A DNA stretch of 40,831 nt from an uncultured Lachnospiraceae bacterium (GTDB lineage: Bacteria > Bacillota > Clostridia > Lachnospirales > Lachnospiraceae). The position numbers and the translations under genes are program-made. Shown piece by piece: positions 7,374 to 15,957 of this stretch (position 1 is the first letter of the stretch; every line of letters begins with the position of its first letter). The stretch covers positions 1 to 40,831 of the forward strand of contig CAJODN010000024.1 in assembly GCA_905233695.1 (NCBI GenBank). The letters run 5' to 3'. The notes beneath the pieces were generated by a model, which ran no database searches, was not told the DNA's origin, and was given only the letters and a program-made list of their open reading frames with translations.

Positions 7374-8519
7374 ATGCAGATAGATTTTCACTATTACGCT
7401 ACATACTCGGCTGCAATTCTTGCGGGCTATAGTCACGAAGAGGCACTTGCTATCGGGTACAGCTCGATTACCGTTGACTTTTGTACTAAGACACTTCTTA
7501 CTAAGCTTGAGGCACCACGGATTGCTGCCACATCGCAGTCCCAGATGGAGCTAATGGATGCGCCGACAGATGTAATGGGACTTCAGGATATAACAAGAAT
7601 ATGGTCTTCTTTTCATTTTCTTCCGAAGGATTTGTATGCTGAAAAGGAGAAATGTTCTAGGAAGTATCTTAAGAAATACCGTCTTATATGCGGTCCCAAC
7701 GGAGATCTTGTCAAGGATACAGTTGAAAATGGAAAAGCATCAGGTACTCTCCAGGGAGTAGGCATTGCTATGCATGTACTTGCCGACACATGGGCTCATA
7801 TGTATTTTGCTGGAACACCTTCTCTTGTTATTAATAATACGGATGATCACTTTTATGAGATTCTTCCCGATGGTACGGAGGAACATATTTCTTTTCGCCA
7901 TAATCCTTTGGCACCTGATGATGCTGAGAAGAGAATATATACATCAAGCATTTACCAGAGTAACGAGAATAATATTATGAATCTTGGTCACGGTAGGGTA
8001 GGACATTTACCTGATTACGGATACTGTGTATACAAGTATCTTCCTTCATGGGGAGAATATAGGGAATTCGTTAAGGATAATCCTTCGGATTACAATAAAG
8101 CATATCGCCAGATGATATATGCCATGAAATACATTCGTGGGGTAAATGACAAGTTCTGCCTTGACACTTATGATGAAGAAGCAGTTAAAGGATATGAGGA
8201 AGAGATTGATAAGATAATTAAGACGAGACGCCTTCTCGATAGCGAAGATTGGAAGGCCTTCGGAGAGAGGCTTTCGGGTGAGACGATTCCCGACTATGAC
8301 ATTGACACATACCAGGACGAATATTTGAATGCGGCAGAGAAGAAGGAGACATTCCTCGGTAAGTTCATTGACGCAGCCATTAATCACAAAGCTATGGTTA
8401 CCAGCAAGATATACGAATCCGGAAGTATGCTTGCGGGATACGGCGTTGTTCAGGATAGGAGGAAGGTCGCAATGGAAATGGTCAAGAATTCCCTGAAGGT
8501 AGGTGATGAGAATGACTAA
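7374..8519 (+). CDS. DUF6765-like protein with HxxxD...H metal-binding pattern
   Basis: A 381-residue soluble protein starting MQIDFHYYATYSAAILAGYS, which I associate with the DUF6765 family. GVGIAMHVLADTWAHMYFAG (about residues 126-145) has the HxxxDxxxH spacing used for zinc in phospholipase C/S1-P1 nuclease-type folds. Further conserved-looking sites are DFHYY (with an early His), NLGHGRVGHLPDYG and a FRHNP segment. No signal peptide, so probably cytoplasmic. Its enzymatic activity is unknown to me; a zinc-dependent hydrolase is an inference from the motif. It starts immediately after the membrane-protein stop and its last 8 bp overlap the next gene. Confidence 0.7.
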   Translation: MQIDFHYYATYSAAILAGYSHEEALAIGYSSITVDFCTKTLLTKLEAPRIAATSQSQMELMDAPTDVMGLQDITRIWSSFHFLPKDLYAEKEKCSRKYLKKYRLICGPNGDLVKDTVENGKASGTLQGVGIAMHVLADTWAHMYFAGTPSLVINNTDDHFYEILPDGTEEHISFRHNPLAPDDAEKRIYTSSIYQSNENNIMNLGHGRVGHLPDYGYCVYKYLPSWGEYREFVKDNPSDYNKAYRQMIYAMKYIRGVNDKFCLDTYDEEAVKGYEEEIDKIIKTRRLLDSEDWKAFGERLSGETIPDYDIDTYQDEYLNAAEKKETFLGKFIDAAINHKAMVTSKIYESGSMLAGYGVVQDRRKVAMEMVKNSLKVGDEND

Positions 8520-9045
8520 GATGCAGAAGATTAAAAATATCCTTATTGCGATTTCGATGATACTTATGGCGGCGCTTTTTATACTCGATTCGGATCTTGG
8601 ATATGATGTCATAGTTATTCTCTTGTCCGTTTATTTCATTGTAAATGGAATACGAACACTTTGGTTTTTCTTTACTATGGCACCGAGAATGGTGGGCGGA
8701 AGAAGAATTCTGTACCAGGGAATTCTTATTCTTAACCTTGGAATTTTTACCATGGTATTAAATGTAACTCCGACGGTATATGTAATGCTTTACCTATGCG
8801 GTGTATATCTATTCACCGGCGGAATAGACATTATGAATGCGGTGGATGCAAAGAAGATGGGCTCGCCATTTTTCAAGAGGAAGCTTATTACAGGTATTAT
8901 AAATGTGCTTATTGGAGTGCTTTGCGTTGTATTCTTAAGGGATACGGAAATGCTGGTATATGTATTTGCCGGTGGTTTCATTTACAAGGCAGTTATCCGA
9001 ATCATCGCCACATACCAGAAGTCGGAGATGGTATATGTACAATAG
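8512..9045 (+). CDS. DUF308/HdeD-like membrane protein
   Basis: A 177-residue integral membrane protein with about six helices arranged as two-helix units (residues ~10-28, 33-55, 65-83, 88-107, 120-140, 142-160). This is the pattern of DUF308/HdeD proteins, named after E. coli HdeD, an acid-resistance membrane protein of unclear mechanism. ATG 8512 is preferred because AGGTGAT (8501-8507) complements the 16S tail at good spacing; ATG 8506 or GTG 8503 are possible. It overlaps the preceding stop by 8 bp and is followed after 13 bp by an Hpt gene. A second DUF308 protein is at 30913. Confidence 0.75.
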   Translation: MTKMQKIKNILIAISMILMAALFILDSDLGYDVIVILLSVYFIVNGIRTLWFFFTMAPRMVGGRRILYQGILILNLGIFTMVLNVTPTVYVMLYLCGVYLFTGGIDIMNAVDAKKMGSPFFKRKLITGIINVLIGVLCVVFLRDTEMLVYVFAGGFIYKAVIRIIATYQKSEMVYVQ

Positions 9046-9058
9046 AAAGGAGCATATA

Positions 9059-9670
9059 ATGTTCGAGGAGTTACAAGAAAAAGGCTTTGATACTGAGCAG
9101 GCACTTACATATACCGGCGACCCCGGTAAATATGTGAAGGCACTAACCAGATTCAAAGACGCCCACGAAAAGAACAGCGGTAAAATTCAGAGATTTTATG
9201 ACGAAAAAGATATAGAGAATTATACACTTCTCGTTCATTCTCTTAAGTCGAACGCTCGCATGGTGGGATGTATGGACTTAGGAGCGCTTGCCGAGAAGCT
9301 TCAATATGCATCTCAAGATAATGATATGGACACGGTGGATGAATTTACCGATATCCTTCTTTCTATGTATAAGGATAAGGTTGCCGAGATAAAGGAATTC
9401 CTGGATAATCAAGAAGAAGACACGGGCATGAGTAAAGAGAGTGTAGTTAAGATTCTTGATGAGCTTAGCGGGGTATTAGAGGATTACGAGTACAATGAAT
9501 CAATACTTCTTTTCAACAAGCTTTCCGACTACAACTTCAAGATTAGCGAGAAGTCTCTGTATAACGGAATTAAGGAAGAGATAGAAGAATTCCAGTATGA
9601 CGAAGCAGCCGAGAAGGCTAAAGAATTGTCGGAGAAGATTAAGAAAGAATTGGAAGAGAAGGAAGAGTAG
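9059..9670 (+). CDS. Hpt phosphotransfer protein (module 1)
   Basis: A 203-residue soluble protein with an Hpt four-helix bundle in its first ~115 residues. The phosphorylated histidine lies in LLVHSLKSNARMVG (about residue 60), the classic HxLKxxA/S site. Residues ~120-203 form an acidic/lysine-rich helical extension (SKESVVKILDELSGVLEDYE, then FQYDEAAEKAKELSEKI) conserved in the paralogue at 15348. It should shuttle phosphate from the receiver of the adjacent kinase to a response regulator. ATG 9059 follows AAAGGAG at 5-6 nt spacing. The kinase gene begins 3 bp after its stop. Confidence 0.9.
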   Translation: MFEELQEKGFDTEQALTYTGDPGKYVKALTRFKDAHEKNSGKIQRFYDEKDIENYTLLVHSLKSNARMVGCMDLGALAEKLQYASQDNDMDTVDEFTDILLSMYKDKVAEIKEFLDNQEEDTGMSKESVVKILDELSGVLEDYEYNESILLFNKLSDYNFKISEKSLYNGIKEEIEEFQYDEAAEKAKELSEKIKKELEEKEE

Positions 9671-9673
9671 AAT

Positions 9674-12298
9674 TTGAAAAGGAAGAGTAGTTTTTTTAAA
9701 GGGGATAAAATAAGTAGAATTCTTACAATAGTGGGCTTTATCATATTCCTGCTTTTTGTTGTGCTGGCTTCGGTCTTTTATCTTACCGGGGCTAATCTGA
9801 CCAAGTCAAGGAGCGAGAGGAGCCTTATACTTGATGAGATGACAGATTGGACGCTTATTGATGGTGACGGTAATGCTTCAGAAGTGGAGCTGCCGGTGTC
9901 TGTTCCTACTGAGGACAGGAAGCGTTATACCATTGTGTCAACGCTCCCCAAGGATACAAGTTATTACACGGCGCTTGATTTCTGCAATTCCGTTGATGCG
10001 GATTTATATATTGACGGACGGCTGCGTTATCAGTTTAATCCTCCGGACAGTCCTGTGTTTGATGGCGGAATCAAGCAGTTCCATACATTGGTAAGTCTGA
10101 AGCCGGAAGACGGTGGTAAAGAAATAAGAATTGTAACAAGACCTATTGTGGGTGGTACCATATATCTTCAGAAGGTGTACGTAGGTACGGGACTCGGACT
10201 TATGACCAGAATAATAGATGCCAATTTGATGTTCTTTATTCTGTCGGCAGCCCTTGTTATTATTGCAACTATTGTGGTGCTTATAGGAATAGTGCTTCGT
10301 ATTATGAGGCAAGATAATGCTCTTATCATTCCTGCGGGTGCGACCGTACTTTTTATATCGCTTTGGCTTGTGTTCAATTCCGAGTTATATCAATTCTTCT
10401 ACCATAACAGTATTATCGGGGGAATCATGGCGAACCTGATGCTTCTTATGGTAGGGTATCCGATAATGGCTTACCTTAACGTTATTCAGGAGGGGAGGTT
10501 CAGGAGAGCTTATGCCATCGTCTCCATTGTGTGCGAGGTGCTTACGGTTGGCATAATTGTGCATCATTTTGTGATGGATCTTTCCTACAGAGATGAGACT
10601 ACAGATGTAATGGCAGTTCTTTTGATTGTTGTTGTTACCTGTTCAGTGTGTCTTATAAAAGAAGTTATAAGTAAGCATTTTAAAGAATATAAACTGAGCT
10701 TTATCGGAACGATAATTCTTCTTGTCTATACAATTGTTGAGTTCATAATGTATATGGCGATTCCGGACAGACATGTGGGAACAGGTCTTATGGTTGGTGC
10801 ATATGTGTGGATCGGTCTTGCCATAATGGAGCAGTTAGATAGGCTTAGTCGTGCCAAGGAAGCAGAGAAGGAAGCATTAAACGCAAGCGAAGCCAAGTCT
10901 AATTTCCTTGCCAATATGTCCCATGAGATAAGAACACCCATGAATGCAATTCTCGGTATGGATGAGATTATTATAAGGGAAGCTCGCGGTAATGAGAAGA
11001 TTCTTAAGTATGCCGGTGATATTCAGTCGGCGGGTAATATGCTCCTTTCCATTATTAATGATATCCTCGACTTAAGTAAGATTGAGTCCGGCAAGGCGGA
11101 ACTTGTAACGGAAGAGTTCGGCGTTGTCAATGTTATCAGGGATGTGGGAAATATCACAAGAAGCCGAGCAACCGACAAAGGACTTTCGTATTATATCTAC
11201 GTTTCCCCTGATATCCCCAAGCAGTTTGTGGGAGACGAGATAAGAGTAAGACAGATTATGCTTAATGTAATCAACAATGCCATTAAATATACGAAGGACG
11301 GCTACGTTGAGGTTGACATAAAGTATGATGATTATAATGATGATCTTCCTGTTAAGGAGCTGATTGTTGCCGTTAAGGATACGGGTATCGGAATCAGGGA
11401 AGAAGACAAGGCGGAGATGTTCCAGTCATTCTCAAGACTTGAGGTTACCCGTAATAGGAAAATTGAAGGAACAGGCCTGGGACTTACAATTACAACCAAG
11501 TACCTCGATATGATGCACGGCGGCCTTGATTTGGAAAGCGAGTATGGCAAAGGTTCAACATTTACCATACATATACCTCTCGACATATCTGATGCTGAGC
11601 CAATCGGTGATATCAGAGACGCAGTTAAGAGCATGGAAGTTGTTAAGGAGTACATACCTAAGGTTATGGCACCGAATGCAAGGCTTCTTGTTGTTGACGA
11701 TAATGAGATGAATCTGGATGTTATTGATGGTCTTCTTCTCGGAACCAAGATTCGTGTCGACAATGCAATATCCGGTGCTGACGGATTGGAACTCGTAGCG
11801 AAGAAGCACTATGACCTTATTTTCCTTGATCAGATGATGCCGGAAATGGACGGAACCACCACAATGAAGAAGATGAAGGAAATGGGTGTTGAAGCTCCCA
11901 TAATCGTTCTTACGGCTGATGCCGGTGCCAAGAATGAATACCTAGGGGAAGGTTTCAACGGATTCGTGGCGAAGCCCGTAGAAGGCGCTGAAATTGAATC
12001 TGTTCTTGATGAATATCTTCCGGATAACCTTAAGCTTTCAGAAGATGAGATTAGGCAAATTGTGGAAGCTGAGAAATACGACGAAAAGCAAGATGTTAAT
12101 CCTGTAAGTAAGAGCAAAATACTTGTTATTGATGACGATCCCGAATATCTTAAGAAGACAAGGGAAGCCCTTGAAGCAAGGTATGACGGTTCTTATGTAA
12201 AGGATATGGAGAAGGCGAAGAAATACTTAAGTAAGCATGAGGTGGATTATGTTGTATTTAAGGATCTTCACGTTATAGAGAAGGAAGACAAAGGGTAA
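9674..12298 (+). CDS. Hybrid sensor histidine kinase/response regulator (module 1)
   Basis: 874 residues starting at TTG 9674, 3 bp after the Hpt stop, with GGAAGAG just upstream. Domain order: TM helix (~14-38); an extracytoplasmic domain with DADLYIDGRLRYQF, like 7TMR-DISM sensors; about seven helices (~175-390); H-box NMSHEIRTPMN (His ~416); N-box NVINNAIKYT; DTGIGI; GTGLGL; a full receiver (LLVVDDNEMN, phospho-Asp in LIFLDQMMPEMDG ~716, Lys in AKPVEG ~764). It ends with a second receiver start (KILVIDDDPEYL ~815) that stops about 60 residues in. Expected route: His to own receiver to the Hpt protein next door. The ligand is unknown. Confidence 0.93.
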   Translation: MKRKSSFFKGDKISRILTIVGFIIFLLFVVLASVFYLTGANLTKSRSERSLILDEMTDWTLIDGDGNASEVELPVSVPTEDRKRYTIVSTLPKDTSYYTALDFCNSVDADLYIDGRLRYQFNPPDSPVFDGGIKQFHTLVSLKPEDGGKEIRIVTRPIVGGTIYLQKVYVGTGLGLMTRIIDANLMFFILSAALVIIATIVVLIGIVLRIMRQDNALIIPAGATVLFISLWLVFNSELYQFFYHNSIIGGIMANLMLLMVGYPIMAYLNVIQEGRFRRAYAIVSIVCEVLTVGIIVHHFVMDLSYRDETTDVMAVLLIVVVTCSVCLIKEVISKHFKEYKLSFIGTIILLVYTIVEFIMYMAIPDRHVGTGLMVGAYVWIGLAIMEQLDRLSRAKEAEKEALNASEAKSNFLANMSHEIRTPMNAILGMDEIIIREARGNEKILKYAGDIQSAGNMLLSIINDILDLSKIESGKAELVTEEFGVVNVIRDVGNITRSRATDKGLSYYIYVSPDIPKQFVGDEIRVRQIMLNVINNAIKYTKDGYVEVDIKYDDYNDDLPVKELIVAVKDTGIGIREEDKAEMFQSFSRLEVTRNRKIEGTGLGLTITTKYLDMMHGGLDLESEYGKGSTFTIHIPLDISDAEPIGDIRDAVKSMEVVKEYIPKVMAPNARLLVVDDNEMNLDVIDGLLLGTKIRVDNAISGADGLELVAKKHYDLIFLDQMMPEMDGTTTMKKMKEMGVEAPIIVLTADAGAKNEYLGEGFNGFVAKPVEGAEIESVLDEYLPDNLKLSEDEIRQIVEAEKYDEKQDVNPVSKSKILVIDDDPEYLKKTREALEARYDGSYVKDMEKAKKYLSKHEVDYVVFKDLHVIEKEDKG

Positions 12299-12325
12299 AA
12301 TGTACTTTTGTAAAGGAGGTTTTTT

Positions 12326-12640
12326 ATGGCAGAAGTAATTATTACAAGTGACAATTTTGAAGAAGCAGTTCTTAATTCGGATAAGCCGGTTGTGGCTGAT
12401 TTCTGGGCTACATGGTGTGGACCTTGTAATCAACAGGGACCGATCTTAGAGAGCTTCGCTGAAGAATTTGATGGGAAATATGTGGTGGCGAAGATAGACG
12501 TTGACGAGAACCAAGAGCTCGCAGGTGAGTACAGTATTATGAGCATCCCAACCATTAAGATTTTTAAGAACGGCGAGGCTGTTAAGACGGCTGTCGGTGT
12601 GCAGACAAGGGAGCAACTAATAGACCTTATAGAAGGCTAA
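12326..12640 (+). CDS. trxA: Thioredoxin
   Basis: A 104-residue thioredoxin, a cytoplasmic dithiol reductant. It carries the active site FWATWCGPCNQQGPIL (WCGPC at about residues 31-35), the buried Asp in VVADFWA and the cis-proline loop MSIPTIKIFKNG. The usual Lys-Met after WCGPC is NQQ here, a modest deviation. ATG 12326 follows AAAGGAGG at 6-nt spacing. It lies 27 bp after the kinase and 28 bp before the phosphopantetheinyl transferase. No thioredoxin reductase is in the window. Confidence 0.96.
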   Translation: MAEVIITSDNFEEAVLNSDKPVVADFWATWCGPCNQQGPILESFAEEFDGKYVVAKIDVDENQELAGEYSIMSIPTIKIFKNGEAVKTAVGVQTREQLIDLIEG

Positions 12641-12668
12641 GAACACAATGATAAGAAAGGGATCATCT

Positions 12669-13337
12669 ATGATAGAGTGCATTATAGAAAACAGCATAAA
12701 TCTGGATGATCCTTTTTACGTTCCGGAAATCATGACCCCCTTGTCGGACAGAAGGAAGGAGAAGATCCTTCGCTACAAGCAACCGGAGGACAGGAAGCGT
12801 TCCCTCCGCGCCGGCATCATGATTCATGAGAACCTTTTAAGACATGGCAAAAATCCGGAAGATATAACCATCAGTAAGAACGGCAGACCTTCCATAGAAG
12901 GACTCGATTTTAATATAAGCCATTCAGGGAAATATGTTATAATGGCAATATCCGATACCGAGGTTGGTTGTGACATCGAGCATATAAGAGACAGAAACGT
13001 CACTCCCGCCAAGAAATGCTTTTCCGAGAATGAACTCTCATGGATGAACGAATCGGACGCACCGACTCTTTCGTTCTATCGAATCTGGACGGCAAGAGAG
13101 AGTTACATCAAGCTTACCGGCGAAGGGATACTGCTGGAATTCGACAGATATGAGATTTCTTTTGACGAAGAGAAATGTAGGGATATCCCAATCAACCTAA
13201 CGGCCAAGTTTCTCGGAAGTGCTCACATAATAAGAGATAAAAAGACGCAGGAATATATAATATATCAATGGCTCTATGATGAAGAGTACGTTGTGTCAGT
13301 ATGTATAGCGGGCGTTGAATCAGCCGAGACCCGCTAA
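12669..13337 (+). CDS. 4'-phosphopantetheinyl transferase (Sfp-type)
   Basis: A 222-residue enzyme that transfers phosphopantetheine from CoA to a serine of a carrier protein. Motifs: SKNGRPSIEGLDFNISHSGK (P1/P2-like), EVGCDIEHIRDRN (metal-binding Asp-x-Glu) and FYRIWTARESYIKLTGEG (the WxxKEAxxK-like helix with Glu and Lys). ATG 12669 is preferred over 12648 because AAAGGG lies 7 nt before it. No NRPS, PKS or carrier protein is in the window, so the target is unknown. The last codons (ESAETR-stop) are encoded by the 5' part of repeat element D, so the C-terminus has been contributed by the repeat. Confidence 0.9.
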   Translation: MIECIIENSINLDDPFYVPEIMTPLSDRRKEKILRYKQPEDRKRSLRAGIMIHENLLRHGKNPEDITISKNGRPSIEGLDFNISHSGKYVIMAISDTEVGCDIEHIRDRNVTPAKKCFSENELSWMNESDAPTLSFYRIWTARESYIKLTGEGILLEFDRYEISFDEEKCRDIPINLTAKFLGSAHIIRDKKTQEYIIYQWLYDEEYVVSVCIAGVESAETR

Positions 13338-13395
13338 GTTCCGTGACGGCCACGGCGACTATATCAGAGTGAATTCAGAATGCACAAGATGAAAG
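13316..13395 (+). repeat. Interspersed nested-hairpin element, copy D (deleted)
   Basis: Only the 5' unit and the 3' tail remain: ATCA (13319-13322), bulged-G position, CCGAG (13324-13328), A, CCCGC (13330-13334), then TAAGTTCCG as in copies E and G. About 40 bp later comes GAATGCACAAGATGAAAGG (13377-13395), which matches the element tail and forms the ribosome site of the esterase. The 3' pairing arm is absent. A small CCGTG/CACGG hairpin lies between. The stop codon of the preceding gene is the TAA of the conserved TAAG. Confidence 0.7.
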
Positions 13396-13403
13396 GAAAC
13401 TAC

Positions 13404-14501
13404 ATGAACAAAAGAATTACAGCGCTAGCAATAATATCAATACTTACATTATCCCTCGCCGGCTGCAGCTGCAGTAACACCTCGAACCTCTCGAACACGA
13501 CAACCAACACCACAACAAACCCGGCGAACAACTTCGGTAACTACCATCCGGCTCTGCGCGAGTATGTATACCGCAATGCCGGTGAGAAGATTATTGACAA
13601 CCAGTCGGTTCCCGATAGTTACAGAGAACCTGCAACGATGCAGGGTCGTCTTCAATACGAGGACTATAATACATTTGACTATAACGGCGATATGCGTCAA
13701 ATGGAGAAATATCTCGTGGTATACACGCCATACGGGTATGATTCAAGTAAGGAGTATGACATACTGTATGTGACTCACGGTCATACCGGCGGTGCCACAA
13801 CGTGGATAGGATCGCCGACGGATCCTCATAATATGAAAAATGTCTTGGATCATCTTATTGAGAATGGCGAAGTTCGCCCGATGATTGTGGTAAGCGTCAC
13901 ATACTATGATGATAATAAAGACGAAGAAACTTCCGATTATGATATGGAGATTCTTAATGCGTTCGGTAAGGAGCTTCGTAATGATATAGTTCCTTTTGTG
14001 GAATCTAAGTATTCTACGTATGCTAAGAGCACCGATCCGGAAGGACTAAAAGCTTCGAGAGACCATCGTATTATGGGTGGCTTCTCAATGGGTGGTGTAA
14101 CAACTTGCCAGCAGATATGCGAGTCAATGGATTATTTTAGGTTCTATATGCCCGTGTCGGGTTCCCTTTATTGGACGACGGATGCATACTCGAACAGGAA
14201 GAATTTCGACGCAGGGGCTAAGATGGAAAATGCTGTAAAGGCGCAGGGCTACGGCAAGGACGACTTCTTTGTCTATATATCCACCGGCACGGTTGACTTT
14301 GCTAAGTCAACTGTTGATATGCAGTTTGATGATGTTAAGAATCATCCGAATATGTTCAAGGTGGGATTACCCGGTGAGGAAGGCGTTAACTATTGCTACG
14401 GTCTCGGGCTTAACGAAGGTCATAACGATCACGGAAGAGAGACTGCGGTCTATAACGCGCTGCCTGCCATATCAGCACTTATAGGACAGAGAGAACAGTA
14501 A
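13404..14501 (+). CDS. Lipoprotein esterase (esterase D/CE1-like alpha/beta hydrolase)
   Basis: A 365-residue surface lipoprotein. ATG 13404 (MNKRITALAIIS) follows AAAGGAAA. The signal peptide ends at lipobox LSLAGC with Cys ~20, followed by a Ser/Thr/Asn-rich linker. The catalytic part resembles the putative esterase family that includes feruloyl and acetylxylan esterases: YLVVYTPYGYDSSKEYDILYVTHG, the nucleophile elbow GGFSMGGVT (Ser ~223) and a C-terminal EGHNDHGR likely to hold the catalytic His. It may release feruloyl or acetyl groups from plant polysaccharide, but the substrate is inferred only from the family. It sits 9 bp before the response regulator. Confidence 0.87.
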   Translation: MNKRITALAIISILTLSLAGCSCSNTSNLSNTTTNTTTNPANNFGNYHPALREYVYRNAGEKIIDNQSVPDSYREPATMQGRLQYEDYNTFDYNGDMRQMEKYLVVYTPYGYDSSKEYDILYVTHGHTGGATTWIGSPTDPHNMKNVLDHLIENGEVRPMIVVSVTYYDDNKDEETSDYDMEILNAFGKELRNDIVPFVESKYSTYAKSTDPEGLKASRDHRIMGGFSMGGVTTCQQICESMDYFRFYMPVSGSLYWTTDAYSNRKNFDAGAKMENAVKAQGYGKDDFFVYISTGTVDFAKSTVDMQFDDVKNHPNMFKVGLPGEEGVNYCYGLGLNEGHNDHGRETAVYNALPAISALIGQREQ

Positions 14502-14510
14502 GGAGTATAT

Positions 14511-15326
14511 ATGGAATCGTTACTTAAGATACTTGTTACCGGTAAAAACAGAAGAATTGCGAAGGACGTATGCGATCACTGCAGAGAGGACAGGGACTAC
14601 CTTACCGTTATGTGCCCTCCCGATCGAGCAGTCATTTTCGATATTATTCATGCGGAAATGCCAAACGTTGTAATTATATGTACCAACAATGAGACGATAG
14701 ATGAGATTAGGGACTACAACATTTTGTCCGGTGCCATCGGCATGGGGACAATGTCCGTCTTTGTGATTGCCAATGAGGAGGATCAGCAGAGGTTTCAGAA
14801 TTTCTCCAGTCTTCAGAAGGTATACTTTCTGTCTCGTCCCGTATCACTGTTCTCACTATATGAGAAGCTCATAATTGTTGCGGACGATCTTAAGGATATA
14901 AAGGATGATAAGTCGGCATTTATGGGAGAATTCAACAACCCCAACGTAGGAATTGAGAGGAAGAGAATTCTTGTTGTTGACGACGATACGCAGCAGCTTA
15001 TGCACATTAAGGACTTACTTGAAGAGTTCTATGATGTGTCGGTTGTTAAGTCGGGAGAGGCGGCGCTTAAGTACCTCTCCAAGAAGAATGCAGACCTAAT
15101 CCTCCTCGACTATGTCATGCCCGAAATGGATGGTCCCACGGTACTCGATGCGCTGAGGCAGGATTCCTACATGAGAACCATTCCCGTCGTCTTCCTTACC
15201 GGTATTACTGAGAAGGCCGTAGTGGTCGAGACGCTAACTATACTTAAGCCACAAGGCTACATAGTAAAACCGGCTAAGAAAAGTGAACTTGTAGCTAAGA
15301 TTATAGACGTTTTAGGCGCAAGATAA
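14511..15326 (+). CDS. Response regulator with N-terminal pseudo-receiver and no output domain
   Basis: A 271-residue protein. Residues ~152-271 form a complete receiver: RILVVDDDTQQL, phospho-Asp in LILLDYVMPEMDG (~199), Thr in VFLTGI and Lys in IVKPAKKSE (~252). Residues ~1-125 look like a second, degenerate receiver (LLKILVTGKNRR, then NVVIICTNNETI where the Asp is missing). No DNA-binding, GGDEF or enzyme domain is present. It is probably the final or an intermediate acceptor of the phosphorelay and would signal by protein contact. ATG follows AAGGAG at 8 nt spacing. The Hpt gene starts 21 bp later. Confidence 0.9.
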   Translation: MESLLKILVTGKNRRIAKDVCDHCREDRDYLTVMCPPDRAVIFDIIHAEMPNVVIICTNNETIDEIRDYNILSGAIGMGTMSVFVIANEEDQQRFQNFSSLQKVYFLSRPVSLFSLYEKLIIVADDLKDIKDDKSAFMGEFNNPNVGIERKRILVVDDDTQQLMHIKDLLEEFYDVSVVKSGEAALKYLSKKNADLILLDYVMPEMDGPTVLDALRQDSYMRTIPVVFLTGITEKAVVVETLTILKPQGYIVKPAKKSELVAKIIDVLGAR

Positions 15327-15347
15327 GAACTAAAGGGAGATAGCATT

Positions 15348-15950
15348 ATGGATTACAACTTAGATACATTAGCCCCACTCGGCATCGACATCGACACCGG
15401 CCTTGACTACACCCGTGCGGAAGATAAGTACATTTCCGCATTGCAGAGGTATTACAAGGCCTATGACAAGAACAGCTCGTCAGCCGAGAATTTCTACTCT
15501 GCCAAAGACTGGGATAACTATACTATTATTGTGCACTCCCTTAAAAGTAATTCCAAGATGATAGGTGCGCTATCTCTGTCCACGGAGTTCGAAAAGCTGG
15601 AGATGGCATCAAGAAACGGCGAGACTTCTATTATAGAAAGTAACCATAGTAGCACCATGTCTATGTACAAAAAAGTTATCGAAGGCCTTAAGCCAATCGG
15701 TGAAATGAGTGCCGTTAAGCCTGCTGACGAAATAGATGCTGACGAAGCAAGAAAAGTGGCTAACGAACTTCTTGAAGCCCTTGACGATTTTGATGACGAG
15801 GTCTCTTCTGAACTTGCAAGAAAGCTTTCCGGCTATCCCTTTAGGATCACACAGAGAGATAAGCTCTCGGAAGCTACCGAATTAATATCCGACTTTATGT
15901 ATGATGACGCAGCCGAGATAATAAAAGAAATAATCCCCGGCATTGAGTAG
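15348..15950 (+). CDS. Hpt phosphotransfer protein (module 2)
   Basis: 200 residues, paralogous to the protein at 9059. The Hpt site is TIIVHSLKSNSKMIGA (His ~64). As in module 1 the protein continues past the bundle with a helical extension (ARKVANELLEALDDFD, KLSGYPFRITQRDK, FMYDDAAEIIKEI), which aligns by eye with the module 1 extension (LSDYNFKISEK, FQYDEAAEKAKEL). It should relay phosphate between the kinase at 15958 and the regulator at 14511. ATG follows AAGGGAGA. The kinase begins 7 bp after its stop. Confidence 0.88.
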   Translation: MDYNLDTLAPLGIDIDTGLDYTRAEDKYISALQRYYKAYDKNSSSAENFYSAKDWDNYTIIVHSLKSNSKMIGALSLSTEFEKLEMASRNGETSIIESNHSSTMSMYKKVIEGLKPIGEMSAVKPADEIDADEARKVANELLEALDDFDDEVSSELARKLSGYPFRITQRDKLSEATELISDFMYDDAAEIIKEIIPGIE

Positions 15951-15957
15951 AGGTCCT

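Noticed and set aside
12648-12668. Start of the phosphopantetheinyl transferase at 12648
   Set aside because: The ribosome site AAAGGG lies within this extension and suits ATG 12669; the extra seven residues have no family counterpart.
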